From: Candidatus Sedimenticola sp. (ex Thyasira tokunagai)
GTDB taxonomy: Bacteria > Pseudomonadota > Gammaproteobacteria > Chromatiales > Chromatiaceae
Assembly: GCA_037318855.1 (NCBI GenBank)
Contig: CP134874.1
Span: 1,364,598 to 1,428,597, forward strand
Direction of reading: 5' to 3'
Length of the DNA: 64,000 nucleotides
The notes below the pieces were generated by a model. The model worked only from the letters and a program-made list of their open reading frames with translations. It was not told where the DNA came from and did no database searches. The translations under genes and the position numbers were made by a program. Positions 23,295 to 32,892 of this stretch are shown one piece after another; positions within the stretch are counted from its first letter, which is position 1, and every line of letters begins with the position of its first letter.

Positions 23295-23747
23295 TTATCC
23301 GAATATCTTCTTCATAGAGCGGGATAGCCAACCACCACTCTTCTTCTCATCACCCATGCTCTCTTTGACAATCTCCGTGTAATCACTGTCATCGTTTTTG
23401 ATGTGATTAACCAGCCAGGTTTTGAGAGAGGCGAGCAACTCATCGGTAATGTCTTCACCTGTTTTGAAGCGCTCAACATAATCACCGACTCTGCGTACAA
23501 ACAGTTTATGCACCTTCTTGTGAGCATTCACGAAACGGTAGCCGCTCTCATCCATCAGCTCTTCTTCAAAGGTGAAGTGGGAGAGTGTGTAGTCAACGAG
23601 TTGATCAAGTACCTCGCCGACCTCTTCGCGACTTGAGGACTGCTGTGCATGATTCAACTGGTTGATGTACTCCACAATACGCTGATGCTGTTTATCGATT
23701 ACAGGGATACCGGTATCGAGATCGGGCGACCATTTCAATAGGCTCAT
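23295..23747 (-). CDS. Bacteriohemerythrin (first of pair)
   Basis: A 150-residue hemerythrin with ligand motifs DKQHQRIVEYIN, HFTFEEELM, HKKVHKLF and HIKNDD. It shares the downstream gene's layout, including a basic GGWLSRSMKKIFG tail, so the pair arose by tandem duplication. It is the upstream gene of the two on the minus strand. Confidence 0.95.
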   Translation of the reverse strand: MSLLKWSPDLDTGIPVIDKQHQRIVEYINQLNHAQQSSSREEVGEVLDQLVDYTLSHFTFEEELMDESGYRFVNAHKKVHKLFVRRVGDYVERFKTGEDITDELLASLKTWLVNHIKNDDSDYTEIVKESMGDEKKSGGWLSRSMKKIFG

Positions 23748-23948
23748 GAATTACCTCAGCTGTCTACTTTGCAGAAATACTGTATAGATCGTAGGTGTAG
23801 TAGCATATCCTAAAACCCGGATGTAAAAAATGGTAAAAGGCGAGACCTGTCTGTTTAAGCGTGTTTATAATGGGGGGGCTCTCAAATGAGTAGAATGAAG
23901 TGGGATGTTCAGAGAAGAAAAAAGTTCTTTTTTCAAGGCATTGCCTCC

Positions 23949-24114
23949 TTAAGGAGACTCTGATCAAGTCATGCTTGCTTTACGCTGGCTAAAATCGCCC
24001 CAATTCGTTCCGAAGATCGCAGCAATAGAATGGCTATTACCGCTCACTTCGAAACAAATTGGAACAATTTTATCTCAGCCTAAATCTAACCAGACTTAAC
24101 CAGAGGCTCCTTAA
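23949..24114. repeat. TTAAGGAG palindromic dispersed element (MITE-like)
   Basis: Terminal inverted repeats of 22 bases, 19 matching: ttaaggagactctgatcaag at the left and the inverse of cttaaccagaggctccttaa at the right. The interior has no gene. A shortened copy lies in the T6SS operon (3681) and one end of a related copy at 60287. The rest of the 23748-24186 gap is AT-rich with nothing else I can name. Confidence 0.75.
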
Positions 24115-24186
24115 TTTCAATAGTGCCTCCCGTTTCCCATCAATCATACATAGAACGAGCCTGTCCGATATTATGGGATGCACCGT

Positions 24187-24447
24187 ATGAAAAAGCTGAA
24201 AAATGAGAAAGAGCTCCTCAAGGAAGCGTTACGTGTGGGTATGATCTATGCCGAAAAGCGTGGTGCCGCAGAGTTTGAGGCGACCGATTCACACCATCTC
24301 AAAATTGAGTTTGTCTACAAGCTACTGGTGCACGATAAGCAGATTCAGCCTCTTGCCAAGGATCGCATGGGTGAACCCGAAATGCGCCACAAGCTCGCCA
24401 TCTGGATATCCAAACTATTACCCGAAGATCACCCTCTGAAGCAGTGA
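24187..24447 (+). CDS. DUF5062-like small protein
   Basis: 86 residues, all helical in character: MKKLKNEKELLKEALRVGMI, then YAEKRGAAEFEATDS, VYKLLVHDKQIQPLAKD and HKLAIWISKLLPEDHPLK. This pattern resembles DUF5062 as I remember it; the function is unknown. I chose ATG 24187, which gives the family-like MKKLK start with a GGGA site upstream; ATG 24178 is an alternative. It lies 16 bases before mazG. Confidence 0.65.
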   Translation: MKKLKNEKELLKEALRVGMIYAEKRGAAEFEATDSHHLKIEFVYKLLVHDKQIQPLAKDRMGEPEMRHKLAIWISKLLPEDHPLKQ

Positions 24448-24463
24448 CCGGAGAGGATGCCGG

Positions 24464-25261
24464 ATGCCGATCAACGAACTGATTGAGATTATGGCACGGC
24501 TGCGCGATCCGCAGGGGGGCTGTCCCTGGGATCGGGAGCAGACCTTTGCCACCATTGTCCCCTATACCATTGAAGAGGCCTACGAAGTGGCCGATGCCAT
24601 TGAGCGGGGTGATATGGAAGAGCTGCGTGATGAGCTGGGTGACCTGCTGTTTCAGGTGGTTTTCTACGCACAGATGGCTCGGGAGCAAGGGAGCTTTGAC
24701 TTCAGCGATGTGGTACAGGCCATCAATACCAAGATGCTGCGGCGTCATCCCCATGTCTTTGCCGATGCCGAGGTGGTGGATACGGCAGAGCAGAGCCGGG
24801 CGTGGGAGCGGCTTAAAGCGGAGGAGCGTCGGAAGAAGGTGGAGGAGGGGGAGCACAGTCAGCTGGATGGTGTTGCACAGGCCCTACCGGCCCTGCTGCG
24901 GGCGGAGAAGCTGCAGAAACGGGCAGCCAAGGTGGGGTTCGACTGGCCCGATGTGGCGGGTGTTGTTGTCAAGGTGAATGAAGAGTTGAACGAAATTACG
25001 GATGAGTTGGAGGATGCCGGCGACCCTGTCCGGCTAAGGGAAGAGGTGGGCGATCTGCTGTTCAGTTGCGTCAATCTGGCGCGTCGTCTGGACGTGGATG
25101 CGGAGAGCGCCCTACGGGAGGCCAACGGAAAATTCGAGAAGCGCTTCCGCCGCATGGAGCAGGTGCTTGATTCTCAGGGGCGCAAGCCGGCCGCCATCGG
25201 GATGGGTCAGATGGATCGCCTGTGGGAGCAGGTAAAACGTGAGGAGAAGCAAGATGATTAG
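24464..25261 (+). CDS. mazG: Nucleoside triphosphate pyrophosphohydrolase MazG
   Basis: Hydrolyses NTPs and dNTPs to monophosphates, cleaning the nucleotide pool. 265 residues hold two MazG modules. The first has the signature CPWDREQTFATIVPYTIEEA, EVADAI and DELGDLLFQVVFYAQMA; the second has VKVNEELNEITDEL and EEVGDLLFSCVNLAR. The EExxE-type acidic residues bind Mg2+. The 3' end overlaps the start of the next gene. Confidence 0.95.
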   Translation: MPINELIEIMARLRDPQGGCPWDREQTFATIVPYTIEEAYEVADAIERGDMEELRDELGDLLFQVVFYAQMAREQGSFDFSDVVQAINTKMLRRHPHVFADAEVVDTAEQSRAWERLKAEERRKKVEEGEHSQLDGVAQALPALLRAEKLQKRAAKVGFDWPDVAGVVVKVNEELNEITDELEDAGDPVRLREEVGDLLFSCVNLARRLDVDAESALREANGKFEKRFRRMEQVLDSQGRKPAAIGMGQMDRLWEQVKREEKQDD

Positions 25262-26813
25262 TCTCTGTCGCCACCAGGTTACACCCCTCGTACTCTTACT
25301 GCTTCTGCAGCTCTCCGGCTGTGCCGTCAATCCGGTGACCGGCGAAAAAGAGCTGACCCTGGTGTCAGAGTCGCAGGAGCTTGCCATCGGCAAAAAACAG
25401 TACGGCCCCAGTCGGCAGATGCAGGGTGGGGACTATCGGCTCGACCCTAAATTAACGAGTTATATACAGCAGGTGGGGCAGCGTCTGACAGCCGAGAGTG
25501 ACCGTAAGCTGCCCTATGAGTTTGTCGTGATTAATGACGCCGGCCCCAACGCCTGGGCACTGCCCGGAGGTAAGATTGCGGTCAATCGCGGCTTGCTGAT
25601 GGAGCTGAAAAACGAGGCTGAACTGGCTGCTGTGTTGGGCCATGAGATTGTTCACGCCGCCGCCCGTCACGGGGCCAAGAGAGTGGAGAAGGGGCTGTTG
25701 CTACAGGGGGCGGTGATGGCCGCCGGTATCGCTACCCAAGACAGTGATTACACCCAGCTGGCAGTGGGGGCGGCCGCTATCGGTGCCTCTCTCCTTAGTC
25801 AGCGCTACTCCCGGGATGCGGAGCTCGAATCGGACTACTACGGCATGGTCTATATGGTGCGTGCCGGTTACGATCCGCGGGCGGCGGTGGGTTTACAGGA
25901 GACCTTTGTCCGCCTCTCCAAGGCGGGTGAGAGTAACTGGTTGTCAGGGCTATTCTCCAGCCATCCACCGTCGGCGGAGCGGGTGGCAAAAAATCGTGAG
26001 ACGGCGGAGCAACTTGGGGTCAATGGCGGCGAACTGGGAGAGCGGCGTTACCGCCGTATGCTTAGCAGTCTGCGCAAGGCGGAGCCTGCCTACGTCGCCT
26101 ACAGGCAGGGTAGCGAGGCGTTGCAGAAAAAACGGCATGATCAGGCCCTCAGCTATGCTAGGGAGGCGATTGCCATTGAGCCTGCGGAGGCACTTTTTCA
26201 CTCGCTGGAAGGTGATGCGCTGGCAGGCAAGAAACGCAATAGAGAGGCGCTTGCCTCCTACAATCGTGCTCTGGCGAGGGATGACAGCTTTTTCCGTCAC
26301 TACCTGAAGCGTGGTGAACTGCGGGTGAAGCTGGGCAACCGGTCTGGGGCAAAAAGCGATCTCGAACAGAGTCTGTCGTTGCTGCCGACGGCGAATGCCC
26401 ATCACACCTTGGGACGTCTGGCACTGGATGAGAATGACAGACGCAGCGCTCTGACCCATTTTAAGGCAGCCTCTACCTCCAGCTCCGCCACAGGAAAAGC
26501 GGCAGCCAAGGCCTTTTTACAGCTGGATCTGCCGGAAAACCCTCACCGCTATATCAGAAGCCGACTGGGGATGGATAAAGGCGGCCGCTTGATTGTGCAG
26601 CTGGAGAACCCCACATCGGTTACAGTGGAAAGGTTGCGCCTGCAGGTGGGGCGGCTGGATGCCAAAGGTCGTCTGCAGCGTCCGGTACAGTACCGGGTTG
26701 ATCGTCGCCTGGCACCTAAAGATGTGATCGCGTTACGTACGAGGGTGGGCTTGCAGGATCGCGCCGAGCTGAAGCAGTGGGGTGTGCAGGTTATACGCGC
26801 AGAGGTCCGGTAG
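25254..26813 (+). CDS. M48-family metalloprotease lipoprotein with TPR-like C-terminus (BepA-like)
   Basis: A periplasmic outer-membrane quality-control protease. The signal is lipoprotein type with lipobox LSGC (Cys near residue 23). The zinc site reads GHEIVHAAARHG and the third ligand lies in DAELESDYYGM. An ASSLFSSHPPS-like loop region follows, here SGLFSSHPPSAERV. The C-terminal half has TPR-like helices (LSYAREAIAIEPAEALFHSL, LASYNRALARDDSFFRHYLK). I chose ATG 25254, overlapping the mazG stop by 8 bases. BepA/YfgC of E. coli is the nearest known protein in layout. Confidence 0.85.
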   Translation: MISLCRHQVTPLVLLLLLQLSGCAVNPVTGEKELTLVSESQELAIGKKQYGPSRQMQGGDYRLDPKLTSYIQQVGQRLTAESDRKLPYEFVVINDAGPNAWALPGGKIAVNRGLLMELKNEAELAAVLGHEIVHAAARHGAKRVEKGLLLQGAVMAAGIATQDSDYTQLAVGAAAIGASLLSQRYSRDAELESDYYGMVYMVRAGYDPRAAVGLQETFVRLSKAGESNWLSGLFSSHPPSAERVAKNRETAEQLGVNGGELGERRYRRMLSSLRKAEPAYVAYRQGSEALQKKRHDQALSYAREAIAIEPAEALFHSLEGDALAGKKRNREALASYNRALARDDSFFRHYLKRGELRVKLGNRSGAKSDLEQSLSLLPTANAHHTLGRLALDENDRRSALTHFKAASTSSSATGKAAAKAFLQLDLPENPHRYIRSRLGMDKGGRLIVQLENPTSVTVERLRLQVGRLDAKGRLQRPVQYRVDRRLAPKDVIALRTRVGLQDRAELKQWGVQVIRAEVR

Positions 26814-26887
26814 GAGCGGCGCCACCGCCGCGATGAACACGGCTCAGGCTGTGCCAGACCCTATCACCCCGAGAGCGGGGCTCCTAC
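26810..26887. repeat. GTAGGAGC-type REP pair
   Basis: gtaggagcggcgcc at the left and gcggggctcctac at the right are inverted arms of the widespread GTAGGAGC repeat. The left arm includes the stop codon of the protease gene. A related pair occurs at 30066. Confidence 0.75.
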
Positions 26888-26917
26888 GGTTCAACATTAA
26901 GTTAGAGTAATAGATTC

Positions 26918-27778
26918 ATGAGCTTTATCGATCACATTCGTGCCTGTAACTATCACGAGCCGTCGGATTTTATACCGTTTCGCATCGATGGCATCACCGT
27001 AGGACGTGTGCGTCACGCCTTTGCCCAAGCGTTGCAGCGTCATCCACAGGTGTTTGCCGTCTCCAGTACATCGGTGGAGCTGGCAGTGGCATCCCCTGAT
27101 CTAAGTGAGCGTAGCACCAGAGTAGCGGAGGTGCTGGTGGAACTGGTGGCTGAGGGGGTGATAACTCACCTTCACGGTGAGCAGTACGCAGCCACTACAA
27201 CCAACCGTGATACCGCTCTGCTGCTGCTTGATCGTGCCGCCGCTCCCTATTTTGGCACCCGTGCCTTTGGTCAACATATGAATGGCTTTGTCCGAGGGCG
27301 TGATGGGCTAAAATTGTGGGTGGCCCGTCGTTCCTCAGACCGTGTTCATTATCCGGGGCATCTCGACAATCTGGTGGCCGGCGGTCTGCCTTATGGTGTC
27401 AGCTTGAGCGATAATCTGGCCAAAGAGTGCTGGGAAGAGGCGGCGATACCGGGGTCATTGGCGGCCCAGGCGATACCGATTGGCGCACTTGGTTATTATG
27501 CCGATACAGAGAAGGGTTTTAAGCCGGATACGATATTCTGCTACGATCTGGAGTTGCCGGCCGATTTCCGCCCCCGTTGCACCGATGGCGAAATGGAGAG
27601 TTTCTCTCTCCGGCCGGTAGAGCAGGTGATGGAGACCGTTCGGGAGAGCAGTGAGTTCAAGCTCAACTGTAATCTGGTGGTTATTGATTTCCTTATTCGT
27701 CACGGTGTCCTTGGGCCGGAGGATGAAGAGTACCTTGCCTTGGTGTCCGGCCTGCATCCACCGGAACCCCCCGTGTGA
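26918..27778 (+). CDS. Nudix hydrolase with DUF4743 N-terminal domain
   Basis: The 286-residue protein has an N-terminal part (FRIDGITVGRVRHAFAQAL) typical of DUF4743, followed by a Nudix fold. The Nudix box region reads GGLPYGVSLSDNLAKECWEE with AAIP after it, a variant in which the REUxEE core is KECWEEA. The relatives include the Tnr3-type Nudix part linked to thiamine diphosphate turnover; the actual substrate here cannot be told. It stands alone between a REP pair and prc. Confidence 0.85.
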   Translation: MSFIDHIRACNYHEPSDFIPFRIDGITVGRVRHAFAQALQRHPQVFAVSSTSVELAVASPDLSERSTRVAEVLVELVAEGVITHLHGEQYAATTTNRDTALLLLDRAAAPYFGTRAFGQHMNGFVRGRDGLKLWVARRSSDRVHYPGHLDNLVAGGLPYGVSLSDNLAKECWEEAAIPGSLAAQAIPIGALGYYADTEKGFKPDTIFCYDLELPADFRPRCTDGEMESFSLRPVEQVMETVRESSEFKLNCNLVVIDFLIRHGVLGPEDEEYLALVSGLHPPEPPV

Positions 27779-27864
27779 TAGTGTCATGCTACACTCTGTC
27801 CAAATTGAAACCAATCAGTCTGAAAGCGGTCTGACCGGTGAATGACACTCTTAAAATTTTACTT

Positions 27865-29958
27865 ATGAATATTAGAAAATTACTGCTGACACTGTTACTG
27901 GGCCTCTGGAGTGCGGGTCTCTGGGCTGATGCTAAAGAGGTTCCTGTTGCCGAGCTGGAACCGACCCGTGAACAGCAGCAGTCGGCTCTGCTTATCCTGC
28001 GGGTGGTTGATCGATACCACTACAAAGAGCAGCGGCTCGATGATGAGATGTCGAGTAATATTCTTGATCGCTATCTGGAGTCTCTCGATCCTAATAAGAG
28101 CTTCTTTAGTTACAAGGATATTGAACGTTTCGAGGTATACCGCGGCTTTCTGGATGATGCCCTGCGTACAGCCCGGCTCGATCCCCCTTTTGATATTTTC
28201 AAGGTGTTCCGGCAACGTGTCGATGAGAGCGTTGGCCGGGCGGTAAATTTACTCGACAAGGAGTTCGATTTCTCTATTGATGAGCGCTACCATTTTGACC
28301 GTAGTGAGCAAGACTGGGCCAAAGACTCGCAGGCCCTCGGAGAAATTTGGCGTAAGCGTGTGAAGAGCGATATTCTCGGATTGCGCCTGAAAGATAAAGC
28401 GGATAAGGAGATCAAAGAGACGTTGAAAAAACGTTATCTTGGCATCCGGCGGCGTACTCACCAGCTCTCATCCACCGACATTTTTCAGACTTTTGTCAAT
28501 GCCTATACCTTGAGCCTGGAACCCCATACCGCTTACATGTCGCCTCGGGTATCTGAGAACTTCAACATCAGTATGCGTCTCTCATTGGAGGGGATCGGTG
28601 CCGTGTTGAGTAGTAAGGATGAGTACACTGAGGTTCAGCGGACAGTGCTTGGCGGGCCTGCCAGGCTGAGTGGTAAGATCCAGTCCGGTGACCGTATTAT
28701 TGGTGTCGGCCAAGGGGTTGATGGTGAGGTTGTCGACATTATCGGTTGGCGGCTGCAGGATGTGGTCGACAAGATTCGTGGTCCCAAGGGCACCACGGTG
28801 AGATTGAGGGTGCTGCCGGAGAGTGAGGGGACGGATGGTCGCGCATCACTGGTCACCCTGGTACGCAACAAGATCAAACTTGAGGATCAGGCAGCGAAGA
28901 AGAGCATTATTGAGGGACTCGATAATATGGGACCGGTGCGTATCGGCGTAATCGATCTACCCACCTTCTACCGTGATTTTCAGGGGCAGTCCACCGGTGT
29001 TAAGGACTCTCGCAGTACCACCGAAGATGTGCGCAAGTTGATCGGCGAACTGATGGATGAAGGGATCGATGGTTTGGTGATCGATCTGCGGGAGAACGGT
29101 GGTGGCGCCTTGACAGAGGCGGTTGAACTGACCGGCCTGTTTATCCCATCGGGCCCGGTGGTTCAGGTGAAAAACTCAAGTGGTGAACTGGAGGTCGAAC
29201 AGGACCCCGATCCAAAGCTGATCTATGGCGGCCCGCTGGCGGTGCTGGTGGATCGTAATAGCGCTTCAGCATCGGAGATTTTTGCCGGTGCAATTCAGGA
29301 TTACCAGCGCGGTATCGTTATTGGTGAGCCCACCTTTGGCAAGGGTACGGTGCAGACCCTGGTTGACCTCGGACGTTTGATCCCAAAAGGTAACAACAAG
29401 CTGGGTCTTCTGCGACTCACCATGGCCCAGTTTTTCCGAATCAATGGTGGCAGTACGCAGTTTCGCGGTGTTGTGCCGGATATCATCTACCCTTCTGCCG
29501 GTGACTCTGAAGAACACGGTGAACGGGGATTGGATAATGCGCTGCCTTGGGCGGAGATTCGGCCTGCATCATTTGAGCATCAGGGGCTCAGCTCTTTGCA
29601 AAAGTACAGGGGGCAGCATCAGGCACGGATCAAGAGTGATCCTGGATTTCTCTATCTGGAGAATCAGGCTGCTCTCCTGAAAGAGGTACGTGATCGCGAT
29701 ACGATATCCCTTAAAGAGAGTGAACGGAAAAAGGAGTGGGAGTCGCATCAGAGTCGCCAGAAGAAGTTGAAGAACAGTTTCCGTGAAGCTGTCGGTCTGA
29801 AAACCCTAACCGACGAAGAGGAGGAGGCGGAAGGTAAAAAACGCCTCGCCGCCGGTAACAATCATGATGACCCGTTCAGCAAAATCATGCTCAATGAGGC
29901 TGCACGTATTCTCTCGGATTATATTGTTGATCAGACCCGTTCGGTGATGGCTCATTAG
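27865..29958 (+). CDS. prc: Tail-specific periplasmic protease Prc (Tsp)
   Basis: Degrades periplasmic proteins with nonpolar C-termini, and processes FtsI-type and lipoprotein substrates. 697 residues with signal peptide MNIRKLLLTLLLGLWSAGLW, a helical N-domain, a PDZ domain (GGPARLSGKIQSGDRIIGVG), and the S41 protease core with catalytic Ser in RNSASASEIFAG (near residue 468) and Lys in PTFGKGTVQ (near 493). A charged C-terminal domain follows. I chose ATG 27865 because it gives the clean signal peptide; a GTG at 27838 is in frame. Confidence 0.95.
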   Translation: MNIRKLLLTLLLGLWSAGLWADAKEVPVAELEPTREQQQSALLILRVVDRYHYKEQRLDDEMSSNILDRYLESLDPNKSFFSYKDIERFEVYRGFLDDALRTARLDPPFDIFKVFRQRVDESVGRAVNLLDKEFDFSIDERYHFDRSEQDWAKDSQALGEIWRKRVKSDILGLRLKDKADKEIKETLKKRYLGIRRRTHQLSSTDIFQTFVNAYTLSLEPHTAYMSPRVSENFNISMRLSLEGIGAVLSSKDEYTEVQRTVLGGPARLSGKIQSGDRIIGVGQGVDGEVVDIIGWRLQDVVDKIRGPKGTTVRLRVLPESEGTDGRASLVTLVRNKIKLEDQAAKKSIIEGLDNMGPVRIGVIDLPTFYRDFQGQSTGVKDSRSTTEDVRKLIGELMDEGIDGLVIDLRENGGGALTEAVELTGLFIPSGPVVQVKNSSGELEVEQDPDPKLIYGGPLAVLVDRNSASASEIFAGAIQDYQRGIVIGEPTFGKGTVQTLVDLGRLIPKGNNKLGLLRLTMAQFFRINGGSTQFRGVVPDIIYPSAGDSEEHGERGLDNALPWAEIRPASFEHQGLSSLQKYRGQHQARIKSDPGFLYLENQAALLKEVRDRDTISLKESERKKEWESHQSRQKKLKNSFREAVGLKTLTDEEEEAEGKKRLAAGNNHDDPFSKIMLNEAARILSDYIVDQTRSVMAH

Positions 29959-30065
29959 CTGTATCTAACTACCTTACTGTTCCACACTTATGGTGCTCTG
30001 ACTGCAGTTGATTCCAGGCAATGGTATAAAGCCGGCATCATGCCATGTGGTAGAGAATGTGCAGC

Positions 30066-30160
30066 GTTCATCGCGGCGAGGGCGCCGCTCCTACAAGGGA
30101 GGCACTGCCTTTCTGGATAAGTGCGTGTAGGAGCCCCGCCCTCGGGGCGATGGGGCGGGC
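30066..30160. repeat. GTAGGAGC-type REP pair
   Basis: ttcatcgcggcgagggcgcc gctcctac and its inverted partner gtaggagccccgccctcggg, back to back with about 30 bases between. It lies in the 278-base gap between prc and the convergent pbpG, where no gene is seen. It may help end transcription from both sides. Confidence 0.75.
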
Positions 30161-30236
30161 ATATTGCTCACTATCTGCGTATGAGTAAACTGCGTGGAAC
30201 AGTAGTTTTGTACACAACCATTTTATTTTATCCGGT

Positions 30237-31154
30237 CTAGCCCTTCGCCTTCGGTCTCGACTGAATCCATTTACGGATGCGATTGGAGTCTCCAAAGGGA
30301 GTGAGCTTGCCAAATGAGTTGAGTAGTACGATCACCATTGGCTCACCCCCAATCTCAACCTGCATTACCAGACAGCGTCCAGCCTCATTGATATATCCTG
30401 TCTTGCTTAGACCGATTTGCCACGCTTTGTTTTTCAGTAGGCGGTTGGTGTTGCCGTACTTCAGGGGGCCTTTGCGACGATAGGGACGCACTTCCAGTGC
30501 CTTTGTCGTTGTCGCTTCTCTGATCAGCGGGTAGCGGGAGGCGGCACGTACCAGTTTTGCCAGATCGCGGGCGGAGGCGACATTGCCTGCGTCGAGTCCG
30601 CTGGGGTCGGTAAAATGACTCTCACTCATACCCAGGCGACGCGCCTTGCGGTTCATCACCGTAACAAAGTCGCGGGTACCTCCTGGAAAGGTGCGGGCGA
30701 GAGCGGTGGCCGCCCGGTTTTCCGATGCCATCAGCGCCAGTCGCAGCAACTCTTTGCGGTTGAGGCCTGCACCTACCTTCAGGCGTGAACCCGTTAGGCG
30801 TAGCAAGTCACGATCCTGCTTTGTGATGATAATTTTTTCATCCATGGGAAGCTGCGCGTCAAGGATCACTATCGCCGTCATCAGTTTGGTAATTGAGGCG
30901 ATGGGCATCGCCTTCCCCGCTTTTCTGGCATAGATCTCACGCCCTGCACGGTCTATTACCAGAGCTGATTCCGAGCGCAATTTGAGTCGCCTGGGATTAA
31001 GTTTTAGCCACGGATTTTCAGTTTTCAGGCTTACCAGGGCTGCAGGCACTTCTGCTGAAGAGGGCTTCTGTGGTGGTTCTGCTACTACCTGAAGGCAGGG
31101 AGCGATAAAGAGGATGACTACAAGGAGAATAGATTTCACGACAGTGTACGACAT
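30237..31154 (-). CDS. pbpG: D-alanyl-D-alanine endopeptidase (penicillin-binding protein 7 type)
   Basis: A periplasmic peptidoglycan hydrolase of the S11 family. 305 residues, with a hydrophobic signal (VKSILLVVILFIAPCLQ), then the three active-site motifs: ASITKLM (Ser-x-x-Lys, near residue 87), ASENRA (Ser-x-Asn) and LSKTGYINEAG (Lys-Thr-Gly). The absence of a long C-terminal amphipathic tail and the overall length fit PbpG rather than DacA. Confidence 0.9.
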   Translation of the reverse strand: MSYTVVKSILLVVILFIAPCLQVVAEPPQKPSSAEVPAALVSLKTENPWLKLNPRRLKLRSESALVIDRAGREIYARKAGKAMPIASITKLMTAIVILDAQLPMDEKIIITKQDRDLLRLTGSRLKVGAGLNRKELLRLALMASENRAATALARTFPGGTRDFVTVMNRKARRLGMSESHFTDPSGLDAGNVASARDLAKLVRAASRYPLIREATTTKALEVRPYRRKGPLKYGNTNRLLKNKAWQIGLSKTGYINEAGRCLVMQVEIGGEPMVIVLLNSFGKLTPFGDSNRIRKWIQSRPKAKG

Positions 31155-31304
31155 ATGTGGTTTCCAGTATCTTTGCCTATTCGGCGTCCAATAGCAAAAA
31201 TCAGCACGTGACGGCCACTATACCCATGTGTTTTATAACGTTTCTGCGGCCACCTCTTCACTATCCGTTATAATGCGCTCAATTTAAGGGCCTGCCCCGG
31301 CTAT

Positions 31305-32882
31305 TTGGAACCCGCTTTGTATCGATCTATCGAAAACCGACTCCGGCAGCTCTCAAATGAAGCGCTGCAGGCTCTGAAAGGGGGCGCTATCGGGTTGGAA
31401 AAAGAGTGCCTTCGTGTTTCACCCGACGGTGGTATCGCCCAGACCGAGCACCCCAAAACTCTGGGGGCGGCGCTTAGCAACGGCTATATCACCACCGATT
31501 ACTCAGAAGCGTTGGCTGAGCTTATTACTCCTCCCATGGCCGACGGTGGTGAAGCGCTGGCTTTTTTGGGCGATCTTCAGAAGTTTGCCTATGACCGCCT
31601 GGATGATGAGATTCTCTGGGCGACCAGTATGCCCTGTGTCCTTGCCGGTGGTGAAAATATTCCCATTGCCCGTTATGGTGATTCCAACGCCGGTACCATG
31701 AAGACCGTCTATCGTCGTGGATTGGGACACCGATATGGCCGCACCATGCAGGTGATCGCCGGGGTTCATTTTAACTTCTCCCTGGAGGAGAGTTTATGGC
31801 CTCTGTTACGGGAGTTGGAGGGTGACAAGCGGTCGCTACGTTGCTTTACCGATGACGCCTATCTCGGCATGACTCGCAATCTGCAGCGTTTTGGTTGGTT
31901 GATCCCTTACCTGTTTGGTGCCTCGCCCGCCGTCTGCAAGTCGTTTCTTGGAGGAAAAAACAGCTCACTCGACTCGTTCGATGAGTATACCTATTACGAG
32001 CCTTATGCCACCTCACTGCGCATGGGTGATATCGGTTATACCAATAGCAAGGAGCAGGGGGTTGGCGTCAAGGCTGACTACAATAGCCTGGAGGGCTATA
32101 TCGACAGCCTCACCTGTGCTATCGAGACTCCCAGCCCGATCTGGCGGGAGATCGGTGTCAAGGTGGACGGACGCTACGAGCAGCTTAATGCCAATGTGCT
32201 GCAGATCGAAAACGAGTACTACAGCACGGTGAGACCCAAACAGGTACTCAAAGGGCTGGAGAAGCCAACTCTGGCGCTGAAGGCTCGGGGAGTACGCTAT
32301 ATTGAGCTGCGCTCACTCGATGTCAACGCCTTTCACCCTCTTGGGATGAGCGAAGAGCAGCTCTCTTTCTTGCGGGCGTTTATGCTCTTCTGCCTGTTGC
32401 TCGAAAGCCCACCCATCGACAGCCGGGAACGGGGGGAGATCGATCGGAATATTATAGATACAGCGCATCGGGGACGGGATTCGGCGCTCACTCTTCTGCG
32501 TCAGGGAAAAGAGGTTCTGTTGAGCGAATGGGCAACGGAGATCTGTGCCGCAATGGTGCCGTTATGTGAACTGCTCGATGGCGATGACCCCCAACGGCCA
32601 CATGGTCGGGCATTGGCTGAACAGCTAGCCTGTGTCGGAGATCCCGGCCTGACTCCATCAGCGCGGATGCTGGCGGAGATGCGCAGTCGGGACGAGGGTT
32701 TTTTCCACTTTGCCTGGCGCATGTCGCTGCAGCACCGCGACTATTTTCGTAATCTCCAGCTCTCGAGGGAGCGTGAAGCGCTGTTTCTTGAAGAGGCGGA
32801 GGCATCCTTGCTGCAACAGGCCGCCATAGAGGCGGCCGACAAAATCAGCTTTGATCAATTTCTGGCGGACTATTTCGCTTAG
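31305..32882 (+). CDS. gshA: Glutamate--cysteine ligase
   Basis: Makes gamma-glutamylcysteine, the first step of glutathione synthesis. The 525-residue length and the segments GAIGLEKECLRVSPDG, YITTDYSEALAELITPP, MQVIAGVHFNFSLEE, FGASPAVCKSFL, MGDIGYTNS and RGVRYIELRSLDVNAFHPLG define the proteobacterial GshA type. The start is TTG at 31305 or 31317 by homology to the usual N-terminus; no ATG fits. A TATAAT hexamer lies at 31269-31274. gshB is not in the window. Confidence 0.95.
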   Translation: MEPALYRSIENRLRQLSNEALQALKGGAIGLEKECLRVSPDGGIAQTEHPKTLGAALSNGYITTDYSEALAELITPPMADGGEALAFLGDLQKFAYDRLDDEILWATSMPCVLAGGENIPIARYGDSNAGTMKTVYRRGLGHRYGRTMQVIAGVHFNFSLEESLWPLLRELEGDKRSLRCFTDDAYLGMTRNLQRFGWLIPYLFGASPAVCKSFLGGKNSSLDSFDEYTYYEPYATSLRMGDIGYTNSKEQGVGVKADYNSLEGYIDSLTCAIETPSPIWREIGVKVDGRYEQLNANVLQIENEYYSTVRPKQVLKGLEKPTLALKARGVRYIELRSLDVNAFHPLGMSEEQLSFLRAFMLFCLLLESPPIDSRERGEIDRNIIDTAHRGRDSALTLLRQGKEVLLSEWATEICAAMVPLCELLDGDDPQRPHGRALAEQLACVGDPGLTPSARMLAEMRSRDEGFFHFAWRMSLQHRDYFRNLQLSREREALFLEEAEASLLQQAAIEAADKISFDQFLADYFA

Positions 32883-32892
32883 TAGCGCGATC

